Positions 19,501 through 27,944 of a stretch of 64,000 nucleotides of DNA are shown here, piece after piece; position 1 is the first letter of the stretch, and each line of letters begins with the position of its first letter. This stretch comes from Deltaproteobacteria bacterium RBG_16_64_85 (GTDB lineage Bacteria; Desulfobacterota; Deferrimicrobia; Deferrimicrobiales; Deferrimicrobiaceae), in assembly GCA_001798885.1 (NCBI GenBank), contig MGQW01000015.1, positions 253-64,252 of the forward strand, written 5' to 3'. The translations under genes were made by a program, and so were the position numbers. Below the pieces are notes generated by a model. The model made no database searches. It saw nothing but the letters and a program-made list of their open reading frames with translations, and had not been told where the DNA came from.

Positions 19501-21012
19501 CTATGTCTTGTACTTCCACGTCGTTCCGCCCTTGGAGTCCTCGAGCAGGATTCCCGACGCCTCGAGCTCCTTCCGGATCCGGTCGGCCTCCGCGAAGTCC
19601 TTCCTGGCGCGGGCGACCTTGCGGGCCTCGATGCGCCGGAGGATCTCCGCTTCACTGAGACGGTCTCCCGTACGTGAGCCGGGCGAATATCCGACTTCCG
19701 ATTGCACGCTAATTTCGACGCTTATATTTCCAACGTGCGTGTAATCAAGCCGGAAGTAGTCCTTCGCCGACATCTGGAGGAGCCCCAGCACCCCGAACAG
19801 CGGCTCGAGGATCGCGTAACCCGCTAGGAATTGCCCGGCCTTCTCCTTCTCCGCGGCCGTGTCGGCGGGAGCCAGCCGGTTGAGCGCCCGCGCGGCGTCG
19901 AAGAGATACCCCAGGGCCGCGGCCGTGTTGAAGTCATCGTCCATCGCCTCTTCGAACTTCGCCGGCGCGTCCCGCAGAGGAGAGAACTCGCTCCCCTCCG
20001 GAAAGGAGGAGGCCCCGGCGGACGAGCAGCTCTCCGCCTTCTCCTTCACCCGGTAGAGGCGGTCCAGCCCCGCCTTCGCCTCGGCGAGGCTCCGGTCGGA
20101 ATGGTCGATCGGGCTCCGGTAATGGCTCGACGCGAAGAAGAACCGGAGCACCTCGGGTTTTACCTTCTTCAGCACCTCGCGGAGGGTGAAGAAGTTCCCG
20201 AGCGACTTGCTCATCTTCTCCTGGTTGATGTTGACGAACCCGTTATGGATCCAGTAGCGGGCGAAAGGCTTTCCCGTCACTCCTTCCGACTGGGCGATCT
20301 CGTTCTCGTGATGGGGGAACACAAGGTCCTTCCCCCCCCCGTGGATATCGAACGTCTCCCCCAGGTGCTTCATCGCCATCGCGGAGCACTCGATGTGCCA
20401 CCCCGGGCGCCCCGCCCCCCAGGGGCTGTCCCAGGAGGGCTCTCCAGGCTTCGACGACTTCCAGAGCGCGAAGTCGAGCGGGTCCCGTTTCCGCTCGTCC
20501 ACGTCCACGCGCGCCCCGGCCAGCAGGTCTTCCGTGTTCTTCCCCGACAGCCTGCCGTATGCCGGGAATCCCTTGACGGAATAATAAACGTCCCTCCCGA
20601 CAACATACGCCTTCTCCGTCGCGACCAGCCGATCCACGAGCCCGATGATCTCCGCAATATGCTTTGTCGCTCGCGGCTCGACATCAGGGCGCAGAAGCCC
20701 CATCCGGTCGAAGTCCTCGTAGAAGGCCTTGATATAGCGTTCCGCAATTTCTTCGGTCTTCATCCCCTCCTGGTTCGCCCGCCGGATGATCTTGTCGTCG
20801 ATATCGGTGAAGTTGCGCACGAAGGTGACATCGTACCCGCGGTGCCGCAGATAGCGCACGAAGATGTCGAAAACCACGTTCGCGCGGGCATGCCCGACGT
20901 GGCAGAGATCATAGACCGTCACCCCGCAGACGTACATCTTCACTTTCCCCGGGGCGATCGGGACGAACGGCTCCTTCCGGTTTCCCAAGGTGTTGAAAAC
21001 GGTCAACGCCAT
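19501..21012 (-). CDS. cysS: Cysteine--tRNA ligase
   Basis: CysRS charges tRNA-Cys. The 503-residue class I synthetase has the HIGH-type signature within [21 protein letters not shown] (residues 28-48), zinc-binding residues in [13 protein letters not shown], and KMSKSLGNF near residue 269. The C-terminal anticodon-recognition part carries an unusual insert of about 25 residues (about 421-447, starting RLDYTHVGN) before LSEAEI. Its DNA (19672-19752) is AT-richer than the neighbours and contains an imperfect inverted repeat. The start follows the ispDF partner directly: the ispDF stop TGA is adjacent to this ATG on the other side, so translation is coupled (TGAATG). Confidence 0.95.
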   Translation of the reverse strand: MALTVFNTLGNRKEPFVPIAPGKVKMYVCGVTVYDLCHVGHARANVVFDIFVRYLRHRGYDVTFVRNFTDIDDKIIRRANQEGMKTEEIAERYIKAFYEDFDRMGLLRPDVEPRATKHIAEIIGLVDRLVATEKAYVVGRDVYYSVKGFPAYGRLSGKNTEDLLAGARVDVDERKRDPLDFALWKSSKPGEPSWDSPWGAGRPGWHIECSAMAMKHLGETFDIHGGGKDLVFPHHENEIAQSEGVTGKPFARYWIHNGFVNINQEKMSKSLGNFFTLREVLKKVKPEVLRFFFASSHYRSPIDHSDRSLAEAKAGLDRLYRVKEKAESCSSAGASSFPEGSEFSPLRDAPAKFEEAMDDDFNTAAALGYLFDAARALNRLAPADTAAEKEKAGQFLAGYAILEPLFGVLGLLQMSAKDYFRLDYTHVGNISVEISVQSEVGYSPGSRTGDRLSEAEILRRIEARKVARARKDFAEADRIRKELEASGILLEDSKGGTTWKYKT

Positions 21013-22203
21013 TCAGGAGGTACCCCTTTCGATCGTGGAGATCGGCCGGAACCCCGCAAGCAGAGCCACGGCCCATGCCGAGATGCCTTCCCCTCTCCCC
21101 TCGAAGCCCATCCCCTCCGTTGTCTTCCCCTTCAGACTTACGCGCTCGGCGCCCACGGACAGGATCTCCGCGATGGAGGCGCGCAGCGCCTGGGCGATCG
21201 GCGCGATCCGGGGCTCCTCGCAAACGACCACGGCGTCGAGCCCAACGAGAGCGTAGCCCAGCTCCTCCATCCTCCCGCGTGTGTGCTCGAGGATTTTCCG
21301 GCCGGGGATCCCCCGGGTCTCCTCCAGGTCGGGGGGAAAGTGGTGCCCGATGTCACGGTCGCCCATCGCCCCGTAAAGGGCGTCGGCGATCGCGTGGAGA
21401 AGGACGTCTCCGTCGGAGTGCCCCAAGAGCCCTTTCGCGTGCTCCACTTTGACTCCTCCGAGCCAAAGCTCCCTACCCTCGACGAGCCGGTGGGCGTCGC
21501 CCCCCAGGCCGATCCGGAATTCGGCCTCCTCGCGGAGCAGTCCCTCCGCCATCCGAAGCTCCTCCGGAATCGTGATCTTGATGTTCGCCTCTTCCCCGGG
21601 GATCGGGGTCACCGGGTATCCGGCCGCTTCCACGAGCGACGCGTCATCGGTCCCCCGACGTCCTGCGGCGCCCGCCTTCTCGTAGGCCCTCCGGAGAATC
21701 CCGGCGCGGAAAGCCTGCGGAGTCTGTGCGCGGTACAGCAGGGACCGGTCGACGGTGGAAAGCGTCTTCCCCTTCCGGTCCCACTCCTTCACGGTTTCCC
21801 GGACGGGAAGGACGGGCACGACGGCGCCGTGCTCCCTGGCCAGCTCCACGCATCGCGCCAGAAGATCGCAGGAAACAAACGGCCGCACAGCATCATGGAC
21901 GAGGATCACCTCCGCCTCTCCCGGCACGGCCGCGAGGGCAATGCGGACGGAGTCCTGCCGCTCGGCTCCGCCGTCGACCACCTGCAGCACCTTCGGCCGG
22001 CCGCGGTACGACACCTTGACGTCCCCTGGAAAGTGGGGGGGAAGAGCCAGGAGGATCCCGTCGATCTGCGGCGAGGCCGCGAGCGTGGAAATCGTCCGAT
22101 CGACGATCGGGCGTCCGCCGAGGAGGAGGAACTGCTTCGGAACAGTTGCCCCCATCCGCATTCCCGCCCCGCCGGCGACCACAATGGCGACGACCCTAGC
22201 CAT
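21013..22203 (-). CDS. ispDF: Bifunctional 2-C-methyl-D-erythritol 4-phosphate cytidylyltransferase / 2,4-cyclodiphosphate synthase
   Basis: This 396-residue fusion covers two non-consecutive steps of the MEP isoprenoid pathway. The IspD half (about residues 1-230) transfers CMP to methylerythritol phosphate and has the nucleotide motif AIVVAGGAGMRMG, VHDAVRPFV and the TDDASLVEA segment. The IspF half (about 236-396) forms the cyclodiphosphate and shows GLGGDAHRLVEG, GHSDGDVLLHAIADALYGA and the zinc-binding DIGHHFPP. Fusions of IspD and IspF are known in several proteobacterial groups. A GGAGGGGAA precedes the ATG at 22203. It lies downstream of carD and immediately upstream of cysS. Confidence 0.95.
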   Translation of the reverse strand: MARVVAIVVAGGAGMRMGATVPKQFLLLGGRPIVDRTISTLAASPQIDGILLALPPHFPGDVKVSYRGRPKVLQVVDGGAERQDSVRIALAAVPGEAEVILVHDAVRPFVSCDLLARCVELAREHGAVVPVLPVRETVKEWDRKGKTLSTVDRSLLYRAQTPQAFRAGILRRAYEKAGAAGRRGTDDASLVEAAGYPVTPIPGEEANIKITIPEELRMAEGLLREEAEFRIGLGGDAHRLVEGRELWLGGVKVEHAKGLLGHSDGDVLLHAIADALYGAMGDRDIGHHFPPDLEETRGIPGRKILEHTRGRMEELGYALVGLDAVVVCEEPRIAPIAQALRASIAEILSVGAERVSLKGKTTEGMGFEGRGEGISAWAVALLAGFRPISTIERGTS

Positions 22204-22347
22204 TTCCCCTCCGTGCGGAAACGTTGCCCCGACCCGTGCAGCAACTCCTCATCGTGCACGGACGCATCATCTTCATGTTCTTCGACAGGCCCGGCGGTTG
22301 CGGGCAGACGTTGGGAAAAATGCCGAACGCCAACGTGCGGAGGAGGC

Positions 22348-22836
22348 TTACAGGTTCAGGAAGCGGCGCAGGTCCTCCTCGACGGCTTCCTCCGTTACGG
22401 CCTTGGCGAGAGAGATTTCCTTGACGAGGAGGGAACGGGCCGTGTCCAGCATCTTCCGCTCCCCGAAGGACAGGGCCTTCTCCCCCTTCAGCAGGAGCAG
22501 GTTGCGCAGGACCTCGGCGATTTCGAACGGGGATCCGGATTTGAGCTTGTCCATGTACTGGCGGTAGCGGCGGTTCCACGGCTTGGGCTCGACATCCATC
22601 TCCCGCGCCCGGAGGATCTTGTAGACCGAGGTGACGGCCCGGCTATCCATGATGCGGCGCAGGCCTACCTGGTTCGTATTGTTGACCGGAACCATGATCG
22701 TGATCCCCGTGTCCAGGATGCGTAAAACGTAAAACGATTCCCGCCTCCCCCCCGAGATCGACTTCGTTTCGATCGCCTGGATGATTCCGACGCCGTGAGC
22801 CGGATAGACTGCCATATCCCCAACCTTGAAGCTCAT
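22348..22836 (-). CDS. CarD/CdnL-type transcriptional regulator
   Basis: The 162-residue protein begins MSFKVGDMAVYPAHGVGIIQAIE, the Tudor-like RNA-polymerase-binding fold of CarD/CdnL proteins (also found in TRCF). It is followed by a helical C-terminal part that contacts the upstream edge of the transcription bubble. It is expected to bind the RNA polymerase beta subunit and stabilise open complexes at rRNA and other promoters. The ATG at 22836 has GGAGG 10 bp upstream; a longer open frame runs through the promoter and is rejected. A strong consensus promoter lies at 22894-22922. Confidence 0.9.
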   Translation of the reverse strand: MSFKVGDMAVYPAHGVGIIQAIETKSISGGRRESFYVLRILDTGITIMVPVNNTNQVGLRRIMDSRAVTSVYKILRAREMDVEPKPWNRRYRQYMDKLKSGSPFEIAEVLRNLLLLKGEKALSFGERKMLDTARSLLVKEISLAKAVTEEAVEEDLRRFLNL

Positions 22837-22893
22837 TGGACTCTGACCTCCGAGGAGTTTCGGGAAGTGTCTTGGAGCTGCTCCGAATAATGT

Positions 22894-22922
22894 ATTATAA
22901 TTGCCGAATTCCCATCCGTCAA
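22894..22922 (-). promoter_or_regulatory. Sigma-70 promoter of carD
   Basis: On the minus strand TTGACG (22922-22917) and TATAAT (22899-22894) are separated by exactly 17 bp, one mismatch from consensus in total. The distance to the carD start is about 60 bp. The divergent DUF362 gene starts 15 bp beyond the -35, so its own promoter must overlap this region. Confidence 0.8.
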
Positions 22923-22936
22923 TGCGGGGTTTCTGC

Positions 22937-24004
22937 ATGCAGTCGACAGTTTGGTTCACGGACCTGTCCGCGCCGCCCGGGAAAAGCCTCCTCGACAAGA
23001 CGGGGAATCTCCTGCGCGCCGCCGGGCTCTCCGAAAGGATCGAGCCTGGCGACCTGACGGCGGTGAAGCTTCACTTCGGGGAGACGGGAAATACCGCCTT
23101 CCTCCGCCCCATTTTCGTCCGCAAGGTCGTCGAGGAGGTCGCTGCCGCGGGCGGAAAACCCTTCCTCACCGACACCAACACGCTTTACCTGGGCGGACGG
23201 AGCAACGCCGTCGATCACCTCCGGACGGCCGTCACGAACGGATTCGCATACGCCGTGGCGGATGCTCCCATCGTCATCGCGGACGGACTGCGGGGCGAGA
23301 GCGCCGTCCCGGTTCCCGTCGGAGGGAGGATCTTCCGCGAGGTCTCCATCGGTGCCGAGATCGTCAACGCCGATGCCATGGTCGTGCTCACGCACTTCAA
23401 GGGGCACGAGCTTTCCGGGTTCGGCGGCGCCATCAAGAACCTCGGAATGGGGTGCGCTTCCCGGGCGGGAAAACTCGCCCAGCACTCGACCGTATCGCCG
23501 TTCGTCGACCCGGCGAACTGCACGGGCTGCGGAACGTGCGCAGCCCACTGCCCCTCGGGCGCCATCTCGGTCCTCTCGGTCAAGGCGCTCATCGATTCGA
23601 AAACCTGCATCGGCTGCGCGGACTGCATTGTGGTCTGCCCCGAGCACACGGTGAAGATCGACTGGAACGAGGCAGCGCCCATGGTGCAGAAAAAGATGGT
23701 GGAGCATGCCCTTGGTGCTCTCGAGGGGAAGAGGGACTCCATCCTGTTCCTCACCTTCGTCATGCAGATCTCCCCCTACTGCGACTGCTACGGCAACAGC
23801 GACCGGCCGATCGCGCCGGACGTCGGGATCCTCGCTTCCTGCGATCCGGTCGCCATCGACCAGGCATCCGCGGATCTCGTGATCCGGGCGGCGGGTTCGG
23901 ATCCCTTCCGGAAAACCCACCCCTCCATCGACTGGACGACCCAGCTGTCCTACGGCGAGGAAATGGGACTCGGCTCACGGAAGTACGAGCTCACGACGCT
24001 GTGA
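22937..24004 (+). CDS. DUF362 domain-containing 4Fe-4S protein
   Basis: The 355-residue protein combines a DUF362 domain (KLHFGETGNTAFLRP near residue 42, FKGHELSGFGGAIKNLGMG near residue 155) with two ferredoxin-like clusters, CTGCGTCAAHCP and CIGCADCIVVCP, inserted in the second half. Such proteins are common in anaerobes and probably move electrons, but the partner is unknown. ATG 22937 gives MQSTVWFTDL; another ATG lies 15 bp upstream. The gene ends in a GTGA overlap with the activase gene, so the two are co-translated and may work together, for instance by supplying electrons to the activase. Confidence 0.8.
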   Translation: MQSTVWFTDLSAPPGKSLLDKTGNLLRAAGLSERIEPGDLTAVKLHFGETGNTAFLRPIFVRKVVEEVAAAGGKPFLTDTNTLYLGGRSNAVDHLRTAVTNGFAYAVADAPIVIADGLRGESAVPVPVGGRIFREVSIGAEIVNADAMVVLTHFKGHELSGFGGAIKNLGMGCASRAGKLAQHSTVSPFVDPANCTGCGTCAAHCPSGAISVLSVKALIDSKTCIGCADCIVVCPEHTVKIDWNEAAPMVQKKMVEHALGALEGKRDSILFLTFVMQISPYCDCYGNSDRPIAPDVGILASCDPVAIDQASADLVIRAAGSDPFRKTHPSIDWTTQLSYGEEMGLGSRKYELTTL

Positions 24005-24801
24005 CTCCGCGCCGGGTTCTCTTCGCCGGGATCGACGTCGGGTCCCTCACCACCGACGTGGTCCTCCTCGACGGGAAGGGAACGGTGGCCGGGCACGCCA
24101 TCGTCGCCACCGGCGTCTCCACGCAAAAAGCATCCGGGGAGGCCCTTTCCCGTGCTCTCGCGATCTCCGGGGGAACCGCGACCGACATCGCAATCACCGT
24201 TTCGACGGGCTACGGACGCGAGAGGGTGCCCGCTGCCGACCTGAATGTCACCGAGATCACCTGCCACGCGCGGGGGGCCCGCCACCTGTTCCCCTTCGCT
24301 GCGACGGTGCTCGACATCGGGGGGCAGGACAGCAAGGTCATCCGGCTCTCCCCGGATGGCCGGGTGGTCGACTTCGCGATGAACGACAAGTGCGCTGCAG
24401 GCACAGGGCGGTTCCTGGAAGTGATGGCGCGGACCCTGGAGATGGACCTGGATCAGATGGGGCCACTCGCCCTGCTCTCCCGAAGGTCGCTGTCCGTCAG
24501 TTCGATGTGCACGGTGTTCGCCGAGTCGGAGGTCGTCTCCCTGATCGCGACGGGGGCCTCCGCCGAGGACATCGCATGGGGAGTGCACCTGGCCATAGCG
24601 AACCGGATCGCGGCGCTCGCCGAGCGGGTCGGCTGCGAAGCCCCCGCCGTCATGACGGGAGGGGTCGCGAAAAACCCCGCTGCCCGCAAGGCCCTCGAGG
24701 ACCGGTTCGGCATCCCGCTCCTGGTTCCCGAAGAGCCTCAGCTGGCGGGAGCGCTGGGGGCGGCTCTCATCGCGCGGGAGAAGAGCCGGCCCCGCCACTG
24801 A
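24001..24801 (+). CDS. 2-hydroxyacyl-CoA dehydratase activase-type ATPase (BadF/BadG/BcrA/BcrD/HgdC family)
   Basis: This 266-residue ASKHA-fold ATPase matches the activators of 2-hydroxyacyl-CoA dehydratases and benzoyl-CoA reductases, which use ATP to inject a low-potential electron. It has the phosphate-binding GIDVGSLTTDVVLLDGKG at the start and GGQDSKVI. The two conserved cysteines that hold a single [4Fe-4S] between subunits lie in DKCAAGTGRFLE and SSMCTVFAESEV. The GTG start at 24001 overlaps the DUF362 stop. No dehydratase subunits are adjacent, so the target is unknown. Its 3' end is 12 bp from that of the convergent HD-GYP gene. Confidence 0.85.
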   Translation: MTPRRVLFAGIDVGSLTTDVVLLDGKGTVAGHAIVATGVSTQKASGEALSRALAISGGTATDIAITVSTGYGRERVPAADLNVTEITCHARGARHLFPFAATVLDIGGQDSKVIRLSPDGRVVDFAMNDKCAAGTGRFLEVMARTLEMDLDQMGPLALLSRRSLSVSSMCTVFAESEVVSLIATGASAEDIAWGVHLAIANRIAALAERVGCEAPAVMTGGVAKNPAARKALEDRFGIPLLVPEEPQLAGALGAALIAREKSRPRH

Positions 24802-24813
24802 CCCCCTTTTCCC

Positions 24814-25875
24814 CTACCACGATTGGTGGGTTTCGAAGATCTCGCGGAACTTCTCCGCGCTATCCTTGAAGATCTGGAGGATCCGGGGATCGAAATGGCC
24901 CGGGTTCGTGCGGTGCCCCCCCCCGGTCAGGATCGCCACGGCGCGCTCGTGGTCGAACGGGGGCTTGTAGGGACGCTTGCTTCTCAGGGCGTCGTACTGG
25001 TCAATCAGGTTCATGATCCGCCCCTCGATCGGGATCGCTTCCCCCTTGAGCCCCTGCGGATAGCCAGTGCCGTCCCACCGCTCGTGGTGGCACAGCGCGA
25101 ACCGCTCCGCCGACTTCAGGTAGGGGCTGCCGGACCCGCGCAGGATCCTCGCCCCGATCGTGGTGTGGGTCTTCATGATCTCGAATTCCTCGTCCGTCAG
25201 GATCCCGGGCTTGAGCAGGATGGCGTCCGGAATGCCGACCTTTCCGATGTCGTGCATCGGGCTCGCATAGAACATGATGTCGGCCTCCTCCCCCGAGATG
25301 CCGAGGCTCTTCACGACGACTTCGGTGTAGTAGCTGATCCGCTTGACGTGGACATAGGAGTCGACGTCCCGGTACTCCGAGGCGAGCGTCAGCCGCTGGA
25401 CGGTTTCCAGCAGGGACTCCATGAGCTGCCGGGTCCTCTCCTGGACTTGCCGCTCGAGGATCCTGCCCTGTTCCTCGAGGGAGTCCTGGTACCGCTTCGT
25501 CTTCAGGAGGTTGTTCGCCCGGACGACCAGCTCCGTGTTGTCGACCGGCTTCGTGAGGAAGTCGTTCGCGCCCGCCTCCAGCGCCTTGATCCTGGACTCC
25601 CGGTCCGTGTCGGCCGTGAGCATGACCACCGGGATCTTGCGGGTAACCGAGTCCTCCCTGAGTCTGCGGCACGTCTGGAAACCGTCCATCCCCGGCATCG
25701 AGATGTCGAGGAAGATGAGATCGGGATGCAGGTCCCTGGCCTTCAGCAGCCCCTCGACTCCGTCGGACGCGCTCTCGAACCGGAACCCGTTGCTCCGGAG
25801 AACCGCGCCGATGACCTCCGTGACAAGAGCATCGTCATCGACCATCAGGATCTTTTCATGGGGCTCGTGGCTCAT
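24814..25875 (-). CDS. Response regulator with HD-GYP phosphodiesterase domain
   Basis: The 353-residue protein has an N-terminal receiver domain with the acidic pocket D13-D15, phospho-acceptor Asp57 (IFLDISMPGMDG), Thr at MLTAD and Lys109 (TKPV). A coiled linker (about 130-160) leads to an HD-GYP domain with His208-Asp209 in MHDIGKVGIPD, HHERWDGTGYPQGLKG (GYP at 271-273) and the downstream DQYDAL. HD-GYP proteins hydrolyse cyclic di-GMP; all hallmark residues appear present. No cognate kinase is adjacent. With the cyclase at 11.4-12.8 kb and the degenerate GGDEF at 29.8 kb this window carries three cyclic-di-GMP-related proteins. Confidence 0.9.
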   Translation of the reverse strand: MSHEPHEKILMVDDDALVTEVIGAVLRSNGFRFESASDGVEGLLKARDLHPDLIFLDISMPGMDGFQTCRRLREDSVTRKIPVVMLTADTDRESRIKALEAGANDFLTKPVDNTELVVRANNLLKTKRYQDSLEEQGRILERQVQERTRQLMESLLETVQRLTLASEYRDVDSYVHVKRISYYTEVVVKSLGISGEEADIMFYASPMHDIGKVGIPDAILLKPGILTDEEFEIMKTHTTIGARILRGSGSPYLKSAERFALCHHERWDGTGYPQGLKGEAIPIEGRIMNLIDQYDALRSKRPYKPPFDHERAVAILTGGGHRTNPGHFDPRILQIFKDSAEKFREIFETHQSW

Positions 25876-25910
25876 CGCCTGGCGCCTACCTCCTCATCCG
25901 GTAGTATCCT

Positions 25911-27059
25911 TCAGAGGCGACCGATTTCCTCGGCGAGAATCTCGAAGAACCGGGCGATCTCTTCGGGCGTGTTGTAGAAGTGCGGGGAGACGCGGATCCC
26001 CCCAGAGCGGGGCGAACAGACCACGTTCCTCGCGAGGAGCGCTTTCCAGAGGGGGTGCGGATCGGCGCCCGGAACCCGGAAGGTGACGATGCCCGAGCGG
26101 TCCTCCGGGTGCCGCGGCGAAACGACCTCGTACCCCTGCCGCAAGGCGGTCTCGATCGCTCCGTCGGTCAACCGGCGCACCCTTTCCCAGATCCGGTCCA
26201 CCCCGATCGACAACAGCAGTTCGAGCGACGCGTTGAATGCGGCCAGGCCGACGGTGTTGAAGCTTCCCGGCTCGAAGCGGCGGGCGTCGGGGGAGAGACG
26301 AAAATCGTAGTTTTCGAAGTCGAAGCGATTCTGGACCGAGTGCCATCCCAGCTCGACCGGCTCCACCATCTCCATCACCTCCCTGGAGATGTAGAACCCC
26401 CCGATCCCTTCCGGCGAGAGCAGCCACTTGTGCCCGTCCGCGGAGAGGGAGTCGATTCCGTACGACCGGACGTCGATCGGCAGGACCCCCAGGCTCTGGA
26501 TCGCGTCCACGTTGAAGAAGATCCCTTTCTTCTGGCAGAACTCCCCGATTCCGGGGAGGTCGTTGCGGTACCCGTTGGCGAACTCCACCGAGGAGAGCGT
26601 GATCAGGCGGGTCTTCCCGTCGCACGCGGCGAAAAGGTCCTCCTTGCGGACCCTGCCCTCGCGGGCCGTCACCATCCGCACCTCGACGTTGCGCGACGCC
26701 AGCCGCATCCAGGGGTAGACGTTCGCGGGGAACTCGACGTTGGCGGTGACCAGGTTGTCCCCTTCCTTCCACGGGAACCCTGCGGCGATGAAGGAAAGCC
26801 CCTCGGAGGTGTTCTTGATGAAGGCGACCTCCTCGGGGGACGCCCCGATCATGCGGGCGAACCGGCCGCGCGCCTCATCCGCAATGTCCTGCCACTTCCG
26901 AAGGTGGAACGCCCCCTCGTCGCGGAACCGGTAGAGCAATCGGGCGCCGGCCTCCGCGGCACGGGCCGGAATCGGAGAGACCCCGGCGTGGTTCAGGTAA
27001 AGGAACCGTTCCGTGACCGGAAATTCGGCGGCGCGGATGGGGCCTACGTCGATCGGCAA
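25911..27059 (-). CDS. Class V PLP-dependent aminotransferase / cysteine desulfurase-like protein
   Basis: The 382-residue protein is a fold-type I PLP enzyme of the class V (NifS/CsdA/isopenicillin-N-epimerase-like) family. The PLP lysine is Lys211 in SADGHKWLLSPEGIGG, with NVDAIQSLG and EFPANVYPW upstream and the GGIRVSPHFYNT end. It lacks an obvious cysteine-desulfurase catalytic loop, although Cys residues occur near the C-terminus (NVVCSPRSGG), so whether it mobilises sulfur or acts on another amino compound is open. It is divergent from an E1-like/PP-loop/LarE operon with only 72 bp between, which suggests a shared sulfur-transfer role. Confidence 0.75.
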   Translation of the reverse strand: MPIDVGPIRAAEFPVTERFLYLNHAGVSPIPARAAEAGARLLYRFRDEGAFHLRKWQDIADEARGRFARMIGASPEEVAFIKNTSEGLSFIAAGFPWKEGDNLVTANVEFPANVYPWMRLASRNVEVRMVTAREGRVRKEDLFAACDGKTRLITLSSVEFANGYRNDLPGIGEFCQKKGIFFNVDAIQSLGVLPIDVRSYGIDSLSADGHKWLLSPEGIGGFYISREVMEMVEPVELGWHSVQNRFDFENYDFRLSPDARRFEPGSFNTVGLAAFNASLELLLSIGVDRIWERVRRLTDGAIETALRQGYEVVSPRHPEDRSGIVTFRVPGADPHPLWKALLARNVVCSPRSGGIRVSPHFYNTPEEIARFFEILAEEIGRL

Positions 27060-27119
27060 TGGACCTCCAGCGGGCGTCGCTCCCCCCTATGCTATCAGGA
27101 GCGCCCGGAAATTCTAGGG

Positions 27120-27125
27120 TATAAT
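27120..27125 (+). promoter_or_regulatory. Perfect -10 hexamer directly before the E1-like gene
   Basis: TATAAT occupies 27120-27125 and the ATG of the E1-like gene starts at 27132. Transcription would start at or within a base or two of the ATG. No Shine-Dalgarno sequence and no good -35 were found, so the mRNA may be leaderless. Confidence 0.45.
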
Positions 27126-27131
27126 ACTTCG

Positions 27132-27944
27132 ATGGAGTGGAACGACCAAGACGTCCTGAGGTACAGCCGGAACCTCCTCCTGCGGGAAATCGGCTCCTCC
27201 GGCCAGGAGAAGCTCTTTTCCTCGTCCGCGCTCGTGGTGGGAGCGGGGGGGCTGGGCTCGCCCGCGCTCCTTTATCTCGCCGCTGCGGGAGTGGGCCGGA
27301 TCGGGATCATCGACGGAGATCGCGTCGACCTGTCCAACCTCAACCGGCAGATGATTCATGGAGAGCATTCGGTGGGCCTCGGCAAGGCGGACTCCGCGGG
27401 AGCGGCCCTTCGGGCGTTCCGGTCGGACCTCGTGGTGGAGGTTCACGATACCGCACTCACGACGGACAACGCCCTGGACCTTTTCCGCCGCTACGACGTC
27501 ATCGTCGACGGGAGCGACAACTTCCCGACGAAATACCTGTGCAACGACGCGTCGATCTTGACGGGCGTCCCGCTGGTCCACGCGGGGGTCCTGCGGTTCG
27601 GGGGACAGATCCTCACGGTGATCCCCTGCAAGGGGCCGTGCTTGCGGTGCCTCCTCCCCGAGATCCCCCCCCGCAAGGACGCCCCGACCTGCTCCGAGGC
27701 GGGAATTCTGGGTGCATCGGCGGGCGTCGTGGGATCGTGGCAAGCGGTGGAGGCCGTCAAGTTGCTGCTGGGGATCGGCGAACCGCTGAGCGGGAGGCTG
27801 ATGATGATCGACACGCTGGACGCCTCCGTCTCCACGCTCACGGTCCCGAAGGACCCGGGATGCCCGGCTTGCGGGGGGTCGCCGCGGATCCTCCCGCCGC
27901 TCTCTCCCCTCGAATATCACCTGGAACGGAGCTGCCCGCTATGA
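27132..27944 (+). CDS. ThiF/MoeB/HesA-family E1-like adenylyltransferase
   Basis: The 270-residue protein activates the C-terminus of a ubiquitin-like sulfur carrier by adenylation. It has RYSRNLLLREIGSSGQEKL at the start and the nucleotide motif GAGGLGSPALLYLAAAGVG (residues 38-56). DGDRVDLSNLNRQ, the DGSDNFPTKYLCND motif, a zinc site from CLRCL and CPACGG, and a cysteine in TCSEAGILGASAG follow. No ThiS or MoaD carrier gene is adjacent. The stop overlaps the start of the PP-loop gene (ATGA), so both are made together, suggesting delivery of activated sulfur to that enzyme. Confidence 0.85.
   Translation: MEWNDQDVLRYSRNLLLREIGSSGQEKLFSSSALVVGAGGLGSPALLYLAAAGVGRIGIIDGDRVDLSNLNRQMIHGEHSVGLGKADSAGAALRAFRSDLVVEVHDTALTTDNALDLFRRYDVIVDGSDNFPTKYLCNDASILTGVPLVHAGVLRFGGQILTVIPCKGPCLRCLLPEIPPRKDAPTCSEAGILGASAGVVGSWQAVEAVKLLLGIGEPLSGRLMMIDTLDASVSTLTVPKDPGCPACGGSPRILPPLSPLEYHLERSCPL

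Noticed and set aside
19831-22725. A 964-codon plus-strand open frame over cysS, ispDF and carD
   Set aside because: Antisense shadow of three well-supported genes; no ribosome-binding site or recognisable protein motif.
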